Origin: Devosia sp. Root413D1
GTDB lineage: Bacteria > Pseudomonadota > Alphaproteobacteria > Rhizobiales > Devosiaceae
DNA: 56,753 nucleotides
Assembly: GCF_001425235.1 (NCBI RefSeq)
Contig: NZ_LMEA01000014.1
Location: 1-56,753, forward strand
Direction: 5' to 3'
Made by a program: the position numbers and the translations under genes. Positions 47,565 to 55,623 of the stretch are shown here, one piece after another (the first letter of the stretch is position 1; the number at the start of each line of letters is the position of its first letter). Below the pieces are notes generated by a model. That model made no database searches. It was not told where the DNA came from and saw only the letters and a program-made list of their open reading frames with translations.

Positions 47565-48515
47565 TTGAGCAAGACCGACACCGCCGACGAGGCCGGCATG
47601 TCTGCGATGGCGCGGCCCGCGCCGCGCCGCAGGACGAGCCGCACCGACTCCCCGTTCTGGGCCGCCCTGTTCGTCGGGCCCAACGTGGTCCTGTTCACCG
47701 CCTTCATGGTCATCCCCATCGTCTGGGGGCTGGCGCTCAGCCTGTTCGACTGGAACCTGATCTACGAGCCGCGCTTCGTCGGGCTCGACAATTACGTTGC
47801 GCTGCTGAACGACGCCCGCGCTGTGAACTCGGTGTGGAAGACCGCCTATCTGCTGGTCCTCGGCGTGGTGCCGACGGTGTTCCTGTCGTTCATCCTCGCG
47901 GCGCTGATCAACACCAATTTCCCCGGCTACAGCGTGTTCCGCACGATGTACCTGCTGCCGATCGTCATTTCGCTCGTCGCCTCGGCGGTGCTCTGGCGTT
48001 TCATGTACGATCCGCGTGTCGGCCCGATCGCGCAATTGCTCAGCTTCTTTGGGGTTTCCGGGCCCAACTGGCTGCAGGATACCACCTGGGCGATGCCCGC
48101 TTTGTCACTGGTGATCGTCTGGCTGCGGCTGCCGCTCGGCATCATCCTTTATCTCGCGGCGCTGCAGCAGATTAACCCGCAATTGCTGGAAGCCGCCGAG
48201 ATCGACGGGGCCGGCCCGTGGCAGAAGCTCCGCCACATCATCTGGCCCAACGTCATGCCGGTGACACTGCTGATCCTGGTACTGACGCTGCGCGGCATCA
48301 TCTTCGACAGTTTCGACATTGCCTTCGTGATGACCAAGGGCGGGCCGCTCAACTCGACCGATATTCTCGCGGTCTACATCTACGACCTGGCCTTTGCCCA
48401 GCTGCGGCTCGGCTATGCCTCGGCGCTCTCGACCGTGCTGTTCGTCATCGTCACCATCCTCGCGCTGATCTTCAACCCGCCGCGCCGGCGCCCGACCAAC
48501 GGAGACCCGCTATGA
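47565..48515 (+). CDS. CUT1 sugar ABC importer permease 1 (operon H)
   Basis: 316 residues if the TTG at 47565 is used (frame begins SKTDTADEAG); 305 if the ATG at 47598 (MSAMARPAPRRR) is the start. Both have weak ribosome sites and I cannot decide. The basic N-terminus is followed by WAALFVGPNVVLFTAFMVIPIVWGLALSLFDW as first helix. The EAA loop is LLEAAEIDGAGPWQKLRHIIWP. Inner membrane, six helices. It overlaps permease 2 by 4 bases. Confidence 0.85.
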   Translation: MSKTDTADEAGMSAMARPAPRRRTSRTDSPFWAALFVGPNVVLFTAFMVIPIVWGLALSLFDWNLIYEPRFVGLDNYVALLNDARAVNSVWKTAYLLVLGVVPTVFLSFILAALINTNFPGYSVFRTMYLLPIVISLVASAVLWRFMYDPRVGPIAQLLSFFGVSGPNWLQDTTWAMPALSLVIVWLRLPLGIILYLAALQQINPQLLEAAEIDGAGPWQKLRHIIWPNVMPVTLLILVLTLRGIIFDSFDIAFVMTKGGPLNSTDILAVYIYDLAFAQLRLGYASALSTVLFVIVTILALIFNPPRRRPTNGDPL

Positions 48516-49339
48516 GTGCAGGACACCACTGGCGCCGCCGCTTCCATGTTTCCACGGTGGTCTTTTTCGGCCTGCTGATGGCCGCGCCGTTCTACTGGAT
48601 GGTGATCAACTCGTTCAAATCGAGCCGCGAGGTGGTCGCCTATCCGCCAACCTGGTGGCCGACCGAGTGGCACTTCGAGAACGTCTTCGCGGCGCTCACC
48701 TTCCTTGATAGCACCGCCATCGTGAACTCGGTGATCTTCACCGCTGTCATCACCATCACCCAGCTGACCCTGGTGGTGATGACCGGCTTCGCGCTCGCCA
48801 AGATGCAGTTCTTCGGCCGCGGCGCGCTGCTGGGCCTGTTCATCATGACGCTGTTCGTGCCGGGGCAGGTAGCGACGATCCCGACCTTCATCCTGGTGCG
48901 CAACCTCAACTGGATCGACACCTTCATGGGGCTCTGCGTCCCCATCATCGCGCAGACCAGCTTCGGGGTGTTCATCTTCCGGCAGTTCTACATCTCGATG
49001 CCCAACGAGATTCTCGATGCGGCCAAGATCGACGGCGCCAACTGGGGGCAGATCTTCGTCAGGATCGTGCTGCCGCTCTCCGGCCCGCCGATCGCCGCCT
49101 ATACCGCGGTGACGGTGCTCACCGCCTGGAACATGTATGCCTGGCCGCTGATCTCGACGACCGAGCGGGACATGCGGGTTCTGCCATTGGCGCTGGCCGG
49201 GCTCGGCCAATCCTTCTCGCAGACGCCGCCCAACATCGCCATGATGGCGGTGCTGCTCTCGACGCTGCCGATCATCATCTTCTTTATTCTCTGCCAACGC
49301 TATTTCATCAACGGCCTCGGCGGCTCGTTGAAGGAATAG
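48512..49339 (+). CDS. CUT1 sugar ABC importer permease 2 (operon H)
   Basis: 275 residues. The first helix (VVFFGLLMAAPFYWMVINSF) is followed by the MalG-type segment SREVVAYPPTWWP. The EAA loop is EILDAAKIDGANWGQIFVRIVLP. The start ATG at 48512 overlaps the previous stop by 4 bases. As in operon C, no ATPase gene accompanies the permeases. Confidence 0.88.
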   Translation: MSAGHHWRRRFHVSTVVFFGLLMAAPFYWMVINSFKSSREVVAYPPTWWPTEWHFENVFAALTFLDSTAIVNSVIFTAVITITQLTLVVMTGFALAKMQFFGRGALLGLFIMTLFVPGQVATIPTFILVRNLNWIDTFMGLCVPIIAQTSFGVFIFRQFYISMPNEILDAAKIDGANWGQIFVRIVLPLSGPPIAAYTAVTVLTAWNMYAWPLISTTERDMRVLPLALAGLGQSFSQTPPNIAMMAVLLSTLPIIIFFILCQRYFINGLGGSLKE

Positions 49340-49365
49340 CCGTCCATCTCGCTGGAGAGCTAAAC

Positions 49366-50622
49366 GTGACTACAGTACCAGTCTGCCTCGTCGGGTGCGG
49401 GGGCATGGGGAGCCGGCATGTGCAGGGCTTTGCCCGGCTGCAGCGCTCGGGCCTCAGCAATGTCCGGCTCGTCGCGGTGTGCGACGTGCGGCAGGACAAT
49501 GCCGAGCGGGTGGCCGGCGAAGCCGAAAAGCTGCTCGGCTACCGGCCGAAGATCCACCTCGCCATCGACGACGCGGTGGCTGATCCGGAGATCGCGGCGT
49601 TCGACGTGGTGACCGAGGCGTTCAGTCACCTCTCGGTGGTGCTGCCGGCGCTGCGGGCCGGCAAGCATGTGCTCTGCGAGAAGCCGCTGGCGCTGACGGT
49701 GCGCTCCTGCCAGGCGCTGATCGATGCGGCGAAGGCGGGTGGGGCGGTGCTGGCGACGGCCGAGAACTATCGGCGCGATCCGACCAACCGGCTGGCCAAG
49801 GCGGTGATCGACTCCGGCGTGCTGGGGCCTGTTCATCTGATGGTGCAGACGATGATCGGCGGCAATGACCGGATCATCATCACGCCGTGGCGGCACTTCA
49901 AGGACAAGGGCGCCATCGGGCTCGACATGGGCGCGCACCTCACCGACATCGTGCAGTATTATTTCGGGCCGTTCCACTCGGCGTTCGGCAAGGGCTTCAT
50001 CGCCGAGCCGATCCGCCGCCGGCAGGAAAAGCCGGAGATGCAGACCGAGGCCTACCTGAAGCGCTTCCTCGAAATCCCGGAGCAGATTACCGCGACGGGC
50101 GAGGACTCGTTCGCCGCGACCTTCACCATGCAGTCGGGCCTGATGGTGCAGATGTCGTACGTCGCCTCGGGCCCGGGCAAGGGCTACAACCAGCGCACCG
50201 TGCACGGACAGCGCGGCTCGCTCGAAATCTTCAACGATCGCACCGGCAAGGCGCCGATCCTCCACACGGCGGAGGGCGACCTCACCGGACAGGCGCTGGC
50301 CGACAAGGTCGGTTTTGCCCTCGATGAGCTGACCCAAACGCTCTATGGCGGGGTGTCCTACGAACTCGACTGGGCCGAGACGGACTCGGGCCTTCTCGCC
50401 ATCGAGATCCACGATTTCGCCGCCGCCATCATGGAAGGCCGGCCGCCGGAAGTTGATGGAGAGGGCGGCCTCACCGCCGTCGCCTCGGTGCTCGCCGCCT
50501 ATGAGAGCGGCATTGCCGGTCGCGCGGTGAGCATGGACGAGGTGCTGACCAGCGCCGTCTCGACCTACCAGGATGAGATTGACGCCGATCTCGGGCTGTT
50601 GCCCAAGTCGAACGCGGCCTGA
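49366..50622 (+). CDS. Gfo/Idh/MocA family NAD(P)-dependent oxidoreductase (operon H)
   Basis: 418 residues. Rossmann motif VCLVGCGGMGSRHVQGF near residue 6-22, the canonical CEKPLALT motif (about 104-111) and a C-terminal alpha/beta domain with IGLDMGAHLTDIVQYYFG that supplies a candidate catalytic Asp/His pair. It differs from the operon C copy and is longer by about 55 residues. The start is GTG at 49366 with GGAGAG 10 bases upstream. It probably oxidises the imported sugar or an intermediate. Confidence 0.87.
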   Translation: MTTVPVCLVGCGGMGSRHVQGFARLQRSGLSNVRLVAVCDVRQDNAERVAGEAEKLLGYRPKIHLAIDDAVADPEIAAFDVVTEAFSHLSVVLPALRAGKHVLCEKPLALTVRSCQALIDAAKAGGAVLATAENYRRDPTNRLAKAVIDSGVLGPVHLMVQTMIGGNDRIIITPWRHFKDKGAIGLDMGAHLTDIVQYYFGPFHSAFGKGFIAEPIRRRQEKPEMQTEAYLKRFLEIPEQITATGEDSFAATFTMQSGLMVQMSYVASGPGKGYNQRTVHGQRGSLEIFNDRTGKAPILHTAEGDLTGQALADKVGFALDELTQTLYGGVSYELDWAETDSGLLAIEIHDFAAAIMEGRPPEVDGEGGLTAVASVLAAYESGIAGRAVSMDEVLTSAVSTYQDEIDADLGLLPKSNAA

Positions 50623-50633
50623 AGGGGAACGCC

Positions 50634-51167
50634 ATGACCGACGCAGCTTTTGCCGCTATCCCGCTGATCGTCCAGAAGCTCGGCCCCAAGCAGATCGCCT
50701 TCGTGGTGCGCGACCTCGAGGCCGCGACGAGGCAATGGTGGGACCTGTTGCGCATCGGACCTTGGACGGCGTGGGAATACACGCCGGAGATCCTGAAGGA
50801 TATGACCTACAAGGGTGCTCCGGCCCAGTTCGGGCTGAAGCACGCGCTCGCCTGGAAGGATGGCGTGCAGTTCGAACTGGTCGAACCCACCACCGGCCCA
50901 TCGTTCTTTGCCGATCAGCTGGCGAGCTCCGGCGAAGGCCTCAACCACATCGGCATCCACGTGATGGAGAACCATGCCGAGGCGGTTGCCGAGCTCGAAG
51001 CTGCCGGCTTCACCCGCCTGCAGTCCGCCCGGGGCTTTGGCGGCGATGGCAGCGGCGCCTTCGTCTATTTCACCTCCGAGAAGCTCAACGGCCTCGTGCT
51101 CGAGCTGATCAGCCCGCCGGCGACCCGCCGCACACCGCTATTCGTCTACCCTGAGGAAGCAAAGTGA
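50634..51167 (+). CDS. VOC-family protein (glyoxalase/epimerase/dioxygenase fold)
   Basis: 177 residues with two beta-alpha-beta-beta-beta modules. The first metal position, often His in H-I-A-F/G-I-V, is Gln here (KQIAFVVRD). LNHIGIHV supplies a His and LVLELISPP the Glu. A Gln ligand is known in some glyoxalase-fold families, so the protein could still bind metal. It might be an epimerase or isomerase in operon H. The ATG at 50634 follows GAAGGGG. Its stop overlaps the dehydratase start by 4 bases. Confidence 0.78.
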   Translation: MTDAAFAAIPLIVQKLGPKQIAFVVRDLEAATRQWWDLLRIGPWTAWEYTPEILKDMTYKGAPAQFGLKHALAWKDGVQFELVEPTTGPSFFADQLASSGEGLNHIGIHVMENHAEAVAELEAAGFTRLQSARGFGGDGSGAFVYFTSEKLNGLVLELISPPATRRTPLFVYPEEAK

Positions 51168-52288
51168 AGATCGAGCGTATCGATACCTACGTCGCGCATA
51201 ACTGGATGTTCGTCGAAGTGACGACGGATAGCGGGCTGAAAGGCGTGGGCGAATCCACCTTCTTCGGCTTTCCCGAGGCGACGGCATCGGTGGCCAAGGG
51301 CTTTGGCGAGCGGCTGATCGGCGAAGATCCGTTGCGCATCGAGTACCACAATCTCAGCCTCTATCGGGCCTATTCGATGCGCGGCATGGCCATTGGCGGC
51401 GCCATCTCGGCGATCGACCAGGCGCTGTGGGACATCAAGGGCAAGCACTACCAGGCGCCGGTCTGGGACCTGCTGGGTGGCCGGGTGCGCGACAAGGTGC
51501 GCGCCATGCTGGTGATCCCCTATGGCACGGCCGAAGAAGTCGCGGCGAGCTGCAAGGCCGCCGCTGAGGACGGCTATACCGCGCTCAAGGTGATGGTCTA
51601 CCAGCCCGAGCACCACCTGATGGCGTTCGGCGCCAAGGTGAAGGACATGGTCGAGCGCCTGGCGCTGATCCGCGACGTGGTGGGCTGGGATGTCGAGATC
51701 GGCATCGAGCTGCACCGCAACATGGCGCTGGGCGAATCCATTGCGGCGATCCGCGAGTTCGAGCAGTTCCGGCCGCTGTTCGTCGAAGACCCGATTCCGC
51801 CCGACAGCGTGCTGAGCTTCGGCGAGGTGTCGCAGAAGTCGCGCGTGCCGATGGCGGCGGGCGAGCGCAACACCTCGATCTGGGAATTCCGCGAGTATGT
51901 CGAGCATGGCGGGGTGCACCATATCCGCCCCGATGTCGGCATTGCCGGCGGCATCACCCAAACCCGCAAGATCTGCGCGCTGGCCGAGGCGCATCACCAG
52001 GGCATCATCCCGCACGCCGTGCCCTCCGGCCCGGTGGCGACCGCGGCGCAGGTGCAGCTCGGCTTTGCCGTGCCGAACTGGGAAGTGACCGAGCATATGC
52101 TGCAGGACCGTGCGCCCTGGACCAAGGCAGTGAAGGCGATCGTCCCGGTCATCAACGGCCATTGGCTGCCCAACGAGACTCCCGGCCTCGGCGTCGAACT
52201 CGACCACGAGGGGCTGAAGACCATCCCTGTCATCAACAAGGTGCCGCCGACCTCGCTGAAGACCGATGGCTCGGTGGCATTCCGGTAG
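51164..52288 (+). CDS. Enolase-superfamily sugar-acid dehydratase, galactonate-dehydratase (DgoD/ManD)-like
   Basis: 374 residues. Ligands visible are Glu182 (GIELHRN), Glu208 (FVEDP) and Glu234 (AGERN). His184 and His284 (IPHAVPSG) with Asp257 (RPDVGIAGG) resemble the acid/base residues of galactonate and mannonate dehydratases. The first ligand is Glu where DgoD has Asp (DFHGR). AGGITQTRKICALAEA is very like DgoD. It should dehydrate a hexonate to a 2-keto-3-deoxy acid. The GTG start at 51164 overlaps the VOC gene. It is only distantly related to the rhamnonate-dehydratase-like protein at 7485. Confidence 0.85.
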   Translation: MKIERIDTYVAHNWMFVEVTTDSGLKGVGESTFFGFPEATASVAKGFGERLIGEDPLRIEYHNLSLYRAYSMRGMAIGGAISAIDQALWDIKGKHYQAPVWDLLGGRVRDKVRAMLVIPYGTAEEVAASCKAAAEDGYTALKVMVYQPEHHLMAFGAKVKDMVERLALIRDVVGWDVEIGIELHRNMALGESIAAIREFEQFRPLFVEDPIPPDSVLSFGEVSQKSRVPMAAGERNTSIWEFREYVEHGGVHHIRPDVGIAGGITQTRKICALAEAHHQGIIPHAVPSGPVATAAQVQLGFAVPNWEVTEHMLQDRAPWTKAVKAIVPVINGHWLPNETPGLGVELDHEGLKTIPVINKVPPTSLKTDGSVAFR

Positions 52289-52294
52289 GCGCCC

Positions 52295-53149
52295 GTGATC
52301 GTCGACAGCCACACTCACGCCTGGGCGCGCTGGCCCTACGAGCCCCCAGTGCCCGACGAGGCCACCAGGGGCGCCGTCGAGCACCTGATCCACGAGATGG
52401 ATCAGAACGGCGTCGCCGAGGCGGTGATCGTCTCGGCGCGGATCGAAAAGAACCCCGACAATAACGCCTATGGGGCGGCGGCGGTGCGCCGTTACCCCAG
52501 GCGCCTCTACCAGTTTGCCGATGTCGATTGTGTGTGGTCGCCCGAGTATCACACGGCGGGTGCAGTCGAGCGCTTGCGCACGGCGGCGGAGACGCTGCCA
52601 ATAACGGGCTTTACCCACTATGTGGGCGATAATGACGGCTGGTTCCGCTCCGACGAGGGCCGGGCGTTCTTCAAGTTCGCCGCCGAGCGGAAGCTGATCG
52701 CCTCGATCGCCATGGGCCCGGCCTGGGCGGCAGACCTCGGGGCCGTGTGTGCCGAGAACCCCGATCTCGTGGTGCTGCTGCACCATATGGGCGGCATTGG
52801 CTCGGGTGCGCCGCGCTCCGACCTCGAAGCGATTGCGACGCTCAGCAAGCACCCCAATGTCCACATCAAGCTCTCCGGCTTTCACTATGCGGTGGGGCTC
52901 GAGAATGGCTGGGACTATCCGCACCCGAGCGCCATGTGGATCGCCGAGGGGCTCTATGCCGCGTTCGGCGCCAACCGGCTGTGCTGGGGCTCGGACTTCC
53001 CGGCGCTGAGCCGTGCCATGACCTACAAGCAGGCGCTCGAAATCGTGCGCCTCCATTGCCGTTTCCTGCAACCGGGGGATCTCGAGCCGATCCTCGGCGG
53101 CACGCTCAAGCGGCTGCTCGATAGTGCCGCGCCAACGAGGACTTTCTGA
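52295..53149 (+). CDS. Amidohydrolase-2 family hydrolase (third copy in window)
   Basis: 284 residues. His6/His8 (IVDSHTHAW) form the HxH metal site. VVLLHHMGG carries the barrel His, and LCWGSDFPALSR the catalytic Asp. Closest in plan to lactonase-like members. The GTG start at 52295 lies 6 bp after the dehydratase; its stop overlaps the next start by one base. In operon H it may open a lactone produced by the Gfo/Idh/MocA enzyme. Confidence 0.82.
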   Translation: MIVDSHTHAWARWPYEPPVPDEATRGAVEHLIHEMDQNGVAEAVIVSARIEKNPDNNAYGAAAVRRYPRRLYQFADVDCVWSPEYHTAGAVERLRTAAETLPITGFTHYVGDNDGWFRSDEGRAFFKFAAERKLIASIAMGPAWAADLGAVCAENPDLVVLLHHMGGIGSGAPRSDLEAIATLSKHPNVHIKLSGFHYAVGLENGWDYPHPSAMWIAEGLYAAFGANRLCWGSDFPALSRAMTYKQALEIVRLHCRFLQPGDLEPILGGTLKRLLDSAAPTRTF

Positions 53150-54537
53150 TGAACGCGCCCGCGCGCCCCGAGACCATGTTCCGTTCGCTCAACCCGGCCA
53201 CCGGCGAGCAGTTCGGCAGCTATCGCCTGCATAACGGCTCGGAAGTCGAAGCGGCGCTCGAGCGCAGCTTCGTCGCCTGGGGCAGGGTTCGCGACGCAGG
53301 GGTCGAAAAACGTGCCCAGCTGCTGCTCGCCTTGGCCGAGCGGCTCGACGCCAATCTCGAAGCCTTCGCGCGGCTGATGACGCTGGAGATGGGCAAGCCC
53401 ATCAACGAGGCGCGCGGCGAGATCAGGAAGTGCGCCGCAACCTGCCGCACCACGGCCGAGCTCGGGCCGGGCTGGCTTGAGCCGCTCGAGGTCCAGAGCC
53501 CGGCGCGCGGCAGCCGGGTGCGCTATGAGGGGCTGGGGCCGATCCTCGCGATCATGCCGTGGAACTTCCCGTTCTGGCAGGTGATCCGCTTCTTCGCCCC
53601 GGCCTTCCTCGCGGGCAACACCACCATCGTCAAGCACGCCGAGAACGTGCCCGCTTCGGCCGAGGCGCTGGAAAAGGTGTTCGCCGAAGCCGGCATGCCC
53701 GATGGCGTGCTGGTTAACCTGCGCGTCGATCACCCGACGGTGGGAAAGCTCATCGCCGACAGCCGCATCCGCAGCGTCACTGTGACCGGCAGCGTCAGGG
53801 CAGGGCGGACCATTGCCGGGCTCGCCGGCGCGGCGGGAAAGAAAGCGGTGCTGGAGCTCGGCGGCTCCGATCCGTTCATCGTCTTTGCCGATGCCGATTT
53901 CAACGCCGCGGTGAAGCTGGCGGTGGCGGCGCGGCACAATAATTCGGGGCAGAGCTGCGTCTGCGCCAAGCGCTTCCTGGTCGAGCAATCGATCGCCGCC
54001 GATTTCACCGAGGCCTTCGTCGAGGGCACCCGCAAGCTGAGCTATGGCGATCCGCTGGACGAAAAGCATGGGCTCGGTCCCCTGGCGCGCGCCGACCTCA
54101 GGGCCGGGCTGCAGGATCAGCTCGATCGCAGCGTCGCCGGTGGGGCGCGGGTGGCGCTGGCGGGCGGCACCGTCGATGGGCCGGGCTTCTTCTTCGCGCC
54201 GACCGTGCTCACCAATGTCGCGGACGACAATGTCGCGGCGCGTGAAGAACTGTTCGGGCCGGTGGCGCCGATCTTCCCGTTCGCCGACGAGGCCGAAGCC
54301 CTGCGCATCGCCAACGGCACCGAGTTCGGGCTGGCCGCGGCGGTGTGGACGCGCGACGAGGATCGGGCGCGCCGCATGGAGCAGGCGGTCGAAGCGGGCG
54401 CGGTGTTCATCAACGACATGGTGCGCTCGGACGCGCATATCTCGTTCGGCGGCATCAAGTCCTCCGGCTATGGCCGAGAGCTGGGGCAGGTCGGCATCAC
54501 CGAATTCACCAACGCCAAGACCGTGTGGATTGGCTGA
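53149..54537 (+). CDS. NAD(P)-dependent aldehyde dehydrogenase (succinate-semialdehyde type)
   Basis: 462 residues. The catalytic Cys270 is in NNSGQSCVCAK and the general base Glu236 in LELGGSDPF. Asn139 is in PWNFPFW. The whole chain follows the succinate-semialdehyde/GabD-like branch, for example VTVTGSVRAGR for the NAD site. It oxidises an aldehyde intermediate such as a 2-keto-acid semialdehyde or the product of an aldolase step. Start overlap TGATG with the amidohydrolase. Confidence 0.9.
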   Translation: MNAPARPETMFRSLNPATGEQFGSYRLHNGSEVEAALERSFVAWGRVRDAGVEKRAQLLLALAERLDANLEAFARLMTLEMGKPINEARGEIRKCAATCRTTAELGPGWLEPLEVQSPARGSRVRYEGLGPILAIMPWNFPFWQVIRFFAPAFLAGNTTIVKHAENVPASAEALEKVFAEAGMPDGVLVNLRVDHPTVGKLIADSRIRSVTVTGSVRAGRTIAGLAGAAGKKAVLELGGSDPFIVFADADFNAAVKLAVAARHNNSGQSCVCAKRFLVEQSIAADFTEAFVEGTRKLSYGDPLDEKHGLGPLARADLRAGLQDQLDRSVAGGARVALAGGTVDGPGFFFAPTVLTNVADDNVAAREELFGPVAPIFPFADEAEALRIANGTEFGLAAAVWTRDEDRARRMEQAVEAGAVFINDMVRSDAHISFGGIKSSGYGRELGQVGITEFTNAKTVWIG

Positions 54538-54549
54538 CGAGGCAATACT

Positions 54550-55623
54550 ATGACGATCTACAACCTGCCGAGACCCTTGCGCGTCGGCTTTGCCTGCAAC
54601 GCCGATACTTTTGCGCGGATGGCCGATGCCGAGGCGATCGAAGCGCTGTCGAGCCTCGGCAGTTTCGAGCATCATTTGTGCGACGAGCCCTCGAGCTGGG
54701 ACGAGGCGCCGCCGGAGAATTCCGCGGCGATCGACAAGCTGGTGGCCTTTGCCAGCAACCTCGATGCGCTCCTGGTCTGCCACGGCTCGCCCCGGCTCAC
54801 CGGCGCCATTCTCGATCGGCTACCGAACCTGAAGTTCATTGCCGAAGTCGAAGGCGATCGTTTCAGCCAGCGTATCGACGTCAACGCCGCCTCCGAGCGC
54901 GGCGTCACCGTGGTCGATACCACCAATGGCTCGTCCTATCCGGTAGCCGAATGGGCGCTGGCCATGGCGATGATCGGGCTCCGCAATGCCGGGGCGCTGT
55001 TCCGCCGGATGATCGATGGCGAAGTGCTGTTCCAGAAATGGGCAGAGCGCGTCGCCGACCCCGGCTTCAACGGTGAGCTCACCGGCCGCAGCGTCGGGCT
55101 GATCGGCGCCGGCTATATCGGCCGCCGGCTGATCGAGCTGCTGCAGCCGTTCCAGGCCGATATCTATGCGTTCGACCCCTATGCGCCGCGCGTCCTCGCC
55201 GACATCTACGACATCACGCTGACCTCGCTGGAGCAGGTGATGGCATGCGACGTGGTGATCTCTCTGGTGCCGCTGACGCCGGAGACGAAGCAAATGATCG
55301 GCGAGAAGGAATTGAACCTCCTCCGGCCGCGCTCGGTGTTCGTCAACGTGTCGCGCGGGGCGGTGGTCGACCAGGCAGCGCTGATCCGCCGGCTGGTGCG
55401 GGGCGACGTGGTTGCCTCGCTCGACGTGTTCGACCCCGAGCCGCTCGAGGCGGATTCGCCGCTCCGGACCATGCACAATGTGTTCCTCACCCCGCATATC
55501 GCTGGGGTCACGGCGCCCTGCGGTCCGCGCTTCCTGACGCTTGCCGCCGATGAGATCGCCCGCAAATTCGCCGGGCATCGCACCCGGCATGACCTGGTGC
55601 CGCGCGCCGGAGTGAAACCATGA
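54550..55623 (+). CDS. D-isomer-specific 2-hydroxyacid dehydrogenase family enzyme
   Basis: 357 residues. The NAD-binding core has GLIGAGYIGRRLIELLQPF (about 180-198). Catalytic residues fit the family: Arg in VNVSRGAVVD, Glu in DVFDPEPL and His in TPHIAGVTAPCG. The N-terminal domain is somewhat longer than in D-lactate-type enzymes. It interconverts a 2-hydroxy acid and a 2-keto acid with NAD(P)H. The ATG at 54550 is 12 bp after the aldehyde dehydrogenase. Its stop overlaps the next start by 4 bases. Confidence 0.87.
   Translation: MTIYNLPRPLRVGFACNADTFARMADAEAIEALSSLGSFEHHLCDEPSSWDEAPPENSAAIDKLVAFASNLDALLVCHGSPRLTGAILDRLPNLKFIAEVEGDRFSQRIDVNAASERGVTVVDTTNGSSYPVAEWALAMAMIGLRNAGALFRRMIDGEVLFQKWAERVADPGFNGELTGRSVGLIGAGYIGRRLIELLQPFQADIYAFDPYAPRVLADIYDITLTSLEQVMACDVVISLVPLTPETKQMIGEKELNLLRPRSVFVNVSRGAVVDQAALIRRLVRGDVVASLDVFDPEPLEADSPLRTMHNVFLTPHIAGVTAPCGPRFLTLAADEIARKFAGHRTRHDLVPRAGVKP

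Noticed and set aside
51146-53071. Minus-strand open frame of 641 codons across the operon H dehydratase and amidohydrolase
   Set aside because: Antisense to two genes with complete active-site motifs; no domain seen.
53023-54783. Minus-strand open frame of 586 codons opposite the aldehyde dehydrogenase
   Set aside because: Shadow of a gene with intact Cys270/Glu236; composition is unlike a real protein.
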